From Promethearchaeota archaeon (GTDB taxonomy: Archaea; Asgardarchaeota; Lokiarchaeia; Sigyniarchaeales; SOKP01), in assembly GCA_016839745.1 (NCBI GenBank), contig JAEOTS010000044.1, positions 30,286-94,285 of the forward strand: DNA of 64,000 nucleotides, given 5' to 3'. The translations under genes and the position numbers were made by a program. This document shows positions 60,702 through 64,000 of the stretch, piece by piece (positions within the stretch are counted from its first letter, which is position 1; each line of letters opens with the position of its first letter). The notes under the pieces were generated by a model, which ran no database searches, was not told the origin of the DNA, and saw only the letters and a list, made by a program, of their open reading frames with translations.

Positions 60702-62087
60702 CTATTTTACGATTTCACGTAATAGTAACGTTGCATAAGAGCCCTTCTGTAGAGAAAACTCGATTTTTAATTTATATTTATTCTGAAAAACCTCGTCTTC
60801 AGAATATTCCAAAATTTTTAAGCCTAAAGGTTTAGCAATTATCGGTCTAAATGATCCCTTGAACTCGTATGTTTCTAACAATTTATGGTTAAATATATCT
60901 GCAGATATTCCCTCATTATCAAGAATTTCTAATGCTAAAGATTTAATGGTTGGATACTCGTCTAAATTTGTATTATATCCAATTAATGGATATACTATTT
61001 TAGCTCGGTTTAAATCATAAGCTTCTTCGAGAAACTTATCGTACAATCCGTTGTATAAATATTTGATTTGAGTGATATTTCCATTCTCGTCGTCTAAAAT
61101 ATTAAAAATATCACCTTTAACGGGTTTGCTTAAAGAAATTCCTTTTTTATATCTCAAGGATATCATTTTGTTGAACAAATAAGATTGAAATGAACTAATC
61201 AGTAACTTAATAAGGTACTTAGGTAAGTGATTAATTGCTCCTTCGTAATCACGAGGATTATCTATTAAATATTTAATCATTATTCTTTCATAATTTAAAC
61301 CTTTAGGAAATGCATCGTACGCTTTTTCGAAATTACCTGTTTTTCTTAGATCTTCCCTTACTTCTCGAGATTGAGGTAATTCTGATGAATAATTTGTTAT
61401 AACAAACTCATCAAACGCCTTTTTAAATTCGTTTTCTAAAATAAATCTCCCTACTAGGTGTGAATTCGGTCTAAAAGTGCCAAATCTTTGAATCCCGTAG
61501 TAGTTTGGAAATCCTTGAGTGCGTAAAATCACTAATAAATCTTCTAATACTTTTTTTTCATTACCTTTATGTTCGATATTTCTAATAGTAATTTCAAAGT
61601 GGTTTCCCCAATTATTTCCTAATTTAACGGGATATTTTGAAGGGTTAATATTTCTGATAAAAATATCGTTTAATTTTAATTTCTTTAACTTTTCAACATG
61701 ATTTCCTTTAATTGAGGCTTGTTGAACGCTTATGGCTCGTTTATCCTTTAATCCCGCATATTCTATTGCTTTAGGTGCTATTCCCAAAGCACTGCTAATC
61801 AATCTTACCGCTTCGAATGTGTCTTTATTGATTTTCACAAGGTTAAAAGTAGTATAATTGTCTTTGGTTTCTTCAGAATAACTAGTGGGAGTGTAATCCT
61901 CGTTAATCTCTAGAACTCGTCCTGAGTAAGTGATCTCTTTAACGATAAAGTCCTTATAACGGTTTTTAATAGTTCCATGAATAGATTTTATTCCAGAAGT
62001 TGAAAATACTTCAATACCTACAATTTTTTCGACTTCTCTCTCGTTATTATTATTAAAGACGTGAACAATATCTCTATTTTCTTCCAA
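60702..62087 (-). CDS. truD: tRNA pseudouridine synthase D (TruD)
   Basis: The 461-residue enzyme makes pseudouridine at tRNA position 13. The catalytic Asp is D115 in 'GLKDKRAISVQQ', and 'GNHFEITIRN' and 'NYYGIQRFGTFRPNSHLVG' are family blocks. The large TRUD insertion domain lies between about residues 200 and 400, as in archaeal and eukaryotic (Pus7) proteins. It is 24 bases downstream of pth2 on the same strand, in a row of information-processing genes, and convergent with the methyltransferase gene. Confidence 0.94.
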   Translation of the reverse strand: MEENRDIVHVFNNNNEREVEKIVGIEVFSTSGIKSIHGTIKNRYKDFIVKEITYSGRVLEINEDYTPTSYSEETKDNYTTFNLVKINKDTFEAVRLISSALGIAPKAIEYAGLKDKRAISVQQASIKGNHVEKLKKLKLNDIFIRNINPSKYPVKLGNNWGNHFEITIRNIEHKGNEKKVLEDLLVILRTQGFPNYYGIQRFGTFRPNSHLVGRFILENEFKKAFDEFVITNYSSELPQSREVREDLRKTGNFEKAYDAFPKGLNYERIMIKYLIDNPRDYEGAINHLPKYLIKLLISSFQSYLFNKMISLRYKKGISLSKPVKGDIFNILDDENGNITQIKYLYNGLYDKFLEEAYDLNRAKIVYPLIGYNTNLDEYPTIKSLALEILDNEGISADIFNHKLLETYEFKGSFRPIIAKPLGLKILEYSEDEVFQNKYKLKIEFSLQKGSYATLLLREIVK

Positions 62088-62111
62088 TTTTATTAGCCTA
62101 AAAGTATTATA

Positions 62112-62468
62112 TTATAGTAACTTTAAATCCCCAGTAACTTTATCTAAGGTTTCCGAGAGTGCAGGTCCTATTCCTAAAGCAGTGGTGGTTCCAGGAGCTA
62201 GCTGTGTTAACCCAGCGTCTCTAATTAAAAAAAAGGGGATTTTATTTTTTTCTAATTTAAAGACAATCTCATTAAGTTCTTCCATGCTACTTACTCTTAG
62301 AATAACCTTCTTTTGTCCGGTGTTTTTCCATTTTTTCCATGCTTCTTTATTTTTTATCCTAACCAAATCTGCTGATGATATCGAAGCATGGCACGACTGA
62401 GCACATTTTTTCCCTGTACCCATCTTTAAATCTGTCCGTATTAAGATGACTTGTTTATATTCATCCAC
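62112..62468 (-). CDS. pth2: Peptidyl-tRNA hydrolase, Pth2 type
   Basis: The 118-residue enzyme releases peptides from stalled peptidyl-tRNA in the cytoplasm. The whole family signature is visible: '[18 protein letters not shown]' and '[10 protein letters not shown]' at the N-terminal half with the catalytic Lys and His, '[20 protein letters not shown]' in the second half, and 'GIGPA' near the end. The length is right. It is upstream of truD on the same strand and probably cotranscribed. Confidence 0.96.
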   Translation of the reverse strand: MDEYKQVILIRTDLKMGTGKKCAQSCHASISSADLVRIKNKEAWKKWKNTGQKKVILRVSSMEELNEIVFKLEKNKIPFFLIRDAGLTQLAPGTTTALGIGPALSETLDKVTGDLKLL

Positions 62469-62520
62469 AATATATTAAACCTACTCGATAATAAGAATTT
62501 GAGAAACAAAATAATTTAAT

Positions 62521-63030
62521 TTATTCAAATTCGATACGAATTGTTTTGTCAGTGAGCTCAAGAATTAATTCTTCAAGTTCTTCCTTGGTAAATAAGATTG
62601 CTTCTTGATCCTTTTTGGAAAGAACTCCTTTAAATTCAATATCTCCTGTGGCCAAAAAGATCTCATTTAACGAAATTAATTTGCTAGGAGCGATTAAACT
62701 TTCTAAAGCGGCTCTAAGGTTTTGGGTTCGTTCTATTAAAATTAAATCGTCCACTTCGTATGTTTCTTTTATCCAATTTATTAAATTTTGCGTGATTTTA
62801 ATCTTATCTTTCTTTCCGACAACAAATATGACGACATCCTCGAAATCGATTGCTTTAAAGAAAGAAACATTTTTTAGAAATCCAAATTTTTCTTCTTCTT
62901 CCAAAACAAGTAAATCCTTAGCTAAATCTAACTCAAATTGAGTAAGAACTCCCGTATCTAGTTTTTCTTGACAACTAGCACACAAAAATCCAGAATTTAC
63001 ACATGTTTTACACGCGGGAAGATTTTTCAT
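62521..63030 (-). CDS. NusA-like KH-domain protein with N-terminal zinc finger
   Basis: The 169-residue protein has a zinc finger with C7, C10, C17 and C20 ('ACKTCVNSGFLCASC') and then two KH-like alpha/beta repeats ('DVVIFVVGKKDKIKITQNL', 'LESLIAPSKLISLNEIF'). This is the arrangement of the archaeal 'NusA-like/KH' protein found near ribosomal and transcription genes. It probably binds RNA during transcription or ribosome work. The GxxG loop of classical KH is changed to 'GKKDK'. It follows eL38 by 16 bases on the same strand. Confidence 0.8.
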   Translation of the reverse strand: MKNLPACKTCVNSGFLCASCQEKLDTGVLTQFELDLAKDLLVLEEEEKFGFLKNVSFFKAIDFEDVVIFVVGKKDKIKITQNLINWIKETYEVDDLILIERTQNLRAALESLIAPSKLISLNEIFLATGDIEFKGVLSKKDQEAILFTKEELEELILELTDKTIRIEFE

Positions 63031-63046
63031 TTAGCTTCTAATCCAC

Positions 63047-63250
63047 TTATAACTCGATAATATCACAAGTAAGATTTCTTACAAGTCTATCAGCAGTTGT
63101 AGGGTCCGTTTTATACGTATATAGTCGCTTTTTGGTTCTTAACTTCAACTTCACAACATCTTTTACTCGTTTAACCCGACAATGGACGGCAAACTCCGCT
63201 AATTCTAAAAACTTTTCCTCGTCAAATATCTCGCTTGGCAACTTTTTCAA
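63047..63250 (-). CDS. rpl38e: Ribosomal protein eL38
   Basis: The 67-residue protein matches eL38 of the large ribosomal subunit: 'MKKLPSEIFDEEKFLELAE', then the basic strand 'VKRVKDVVKLKLRTKKRLYT' and 'YKTDPTTADRLVRNL'. The family occurs in eukaryotes and some archaeal lineages (TACK and Asgard groups), which supports the placement of the window. The length is close to normal. It is the first gene of the minus-strand group eL38, NusA-like, pth2, truD. Confidence 0.9.
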   Translation of the reverse strand: MKKLPSEIFDEEKFLELAEFAVHCRVKRVKDVVKLKLRTKKRLYTYKTDPTTADRLVRNLTCDIIEL

Positions 63251-63480
63251 CTTATTTGAAATTAATATAATTCTAACTTAAAGCTTAAAATTATTTATAA
63301 AATTTTAATTTTTACTTTATTTCTTTATCGCATGTAATCCTATATCAAAAAATTTTTTAGCTTGCAAATGTTTTACAATTTATTCTTTAGTTGAAACTTG
63401 AATAAGAACCTAATAAAATTGTTTCAAGAAGAATAGCAGTAAAATAATCATTAAATAAACCAAAATAGTTAGCAGATAAA

Positions 63481-63484
63481 GGAG
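63481..63484 (+). promoter_or_regulatory. Ribosome binding site of eL40
   Basis: GGAG at 63481-63484, within AAAGGAGAG, sits eight bases before the ATG at 63493. It supports this start for the very short eL40 gene. Confidence 0.5.
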
Positions 63485-63492
63485 AGTATTGT

Positions 63493-63654
63493 ATGCCCAT
63501 TGATGACCCATATAAAAGAAAGATAGCTAGACATCATTTATTAATGAAAACCGTATGTCGCAAATGCGGAGCTTTAAACCCCCTCAGAGCAAAAAAGTGT
63601 CGAAGATGCCGATCTAAAGATTTACGCCTAAAGAAAAGAGAACTACAGAAATAA
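63493..63654 (+). CDS. rpl40e: Ribosomal protein eL40
   Basis: This 53-residue frame encodes eL40 of the large subunit. It has '[18 protein letters not shown]' and the zinc ribbon C22, C25, C36, C39 in 'CRKCGALNP' and '[10 protein letters not shown]', then a basic tail. In eukaryotes eL40 is made as a ubiquitin fusion; here it stands alone with no ubiquitin-like domain before it. It is divergent from eL38, and the thermosome gene follows after 173 bases on the same strand. Confidence 0.95.
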   Translation: MPIDDPYKRKIARHHLLMKTVCRKCGALNPLRAKKCRRCRSKDLRLKKRELQK

Positions 63655-63779
63655 AGCGAGAAAAAACTTTTATTTGCTATACGAAATTTTACAAATCTCA
63701 TTATTTTCTACAAACACCCCTTTAAGTTTTAAAAAATAAAATTTTCGTAAACTTTTTTAATTTTATGACTTAGAGATCA

Positions 63780-63787
63780 TTATATAA
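63780..63787 (+). promoter_or_regulatory. Candidate TATA box of the thermosome gene
   Basis: TTATATAA at 63780-63787 is 40 bases before the ATG at 63828, the right distance for an archaeal promoter with a short leader. The AT-rich context means chance matches are common. Confidence 0.4.
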
Positions 63788-63827
63788 CTAATAATTATTT
63801 TAAAAAATCAAATAGTGTGAATTTAAA

Positions 63828-64000
63828 ATGGCACAATTAGGCGGTCAACCTATCTTTATTATGAAGGAAGGGACCGAAAGAACACGTGGAAAAGATGCTA
63901 TGGAAAATAACATCGCAGCTGCGAAAGTTATCGCTGAAGCGGTGCGAACATCACTCGGACCTCGTGGAATGGATAAAATGCTCGTTGACCAGTTTGGCGA
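63828..64000 (+). CDS. ths: Thermosome subunit (group II chaperonin), truncated by the window end
   Basis: Only the first 57 codons are present. '[20 protein letters not shown]' and '[19 protein letters not shown]' followed by 'RGMDKMLVD' are the invariant N-terminus of archaeal thermosome and CCT subunits, including the nucleotide-binding '[10 protein letters not shown]'. The protein folds other proteins in an ATP-driven double ring in the cytoplasm. The gene continues past the window. Confidence 0.97.
   Translation, partial: MAQLGGQPIFIMKEGTERTRGKDAMENNIAAAKVIAEAVRTSLGPRGMDKMLVDQFG

Noticed and set aside
1..64000. CRISPR array, prophage or integrative element
   Set aside because: No regularly spaced repeats, cas genes, integrase, capsid or terminase motifs were seen.

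Overview
The window looks like chromosome from an AT-rich archaeon, most likely an Asgard archaeon of the Lokiarchaeia type. Archaeal markers include archaeal-type gltX, aspS and thrS, CTP-dependent riboflavin kinase, an Alba protein, a thermosome subunit, Pth2, eL38 and eL40. Asgard-like features are a Ras-like GTPase, a longin-like domain joined to a winged helix, a JAMM/Rpn11-like protease with a long C-terminal tail and a possible BRO1-like protein. This placement is inferred from gene content; no marker phylogeny could be run.

Layout. 0-11 kb: an intron-containing tRNA-Pro, a small membrane protein, an aldo/keto reductase, an MtxX-like protein, a CPBP protease, gltX, an intron-containing tRNA-Arg, a HAD hydrolase, a sugar nucleotidyltransferase and an amidase. 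11-15.5 kb: a minus-strand set with an extended SDR, two possible SCP2-like proteins around an aldehyde dehydrogenase, and a nitroreductase. 15.5-16.1 kb: a decayed stretch holding the C-terminal remnant of an M24 peptidase. 16-30 kb: carbohydrate and small-molecule metabolism, mostly on the minus strand (two SDRs, GH5, Gfo/Idh oxidoreductase, M24 peptidase, SCP2, PIG-L deacetylase, NIPA-like transporter, URO-D-like protein, BKACE, KdgK, and a large membrane-anchored extracellular protein). 30-34 kb: a GHMP kinase overlapping a nucleotidyltransferase, then a longin/winged-helix protein overlapping a second GHMP kinase tail-to-tail.

34-40 kb: CDP-alcohol phosphatidyltransferase, a riboflavin-to-FAD pair (ribK, ribL), translin, thrS, a HAD protein and the small GTPase. 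40-50 kb: membrane proteins including two tandem HGSNAT-like acyltransferases, a winged-helix membrane regulator, an ATP-grasp ligase and the BRO1-like candidate. 50-55 kb: a scaffold-like protein, prs, a UPF0200 kinase, the JAMM protein, Alba, a small zinc protein, a VTT-like membrane protein and a cyclophilin-fold protein. 55.3-55.9 kb is without an intact gene. 56-64 kb is mainly information processing: nucleotidyltransferase, map, aspS, an orphan DNA methyltransferase, truD, pth2, a NusA-like KH protein, eL38, eL40 and the start of a thermosome gene.

Most notable signals: both tRNA genes carry roughly 30-nt introns outside the anticodon loop, and the one in the T-loop of tRNA-Arg has a clear bulge-helix-bulge core. 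ribL, and a winged-helix membrane regulator, can only be read as complete proteins if they start at ATA and ATT. A remnant of an M24 peptidase lies directly upstream of an SDR while a full relative survives 5 kb away. I found no CRISPR array, insertion sequence or phage region.
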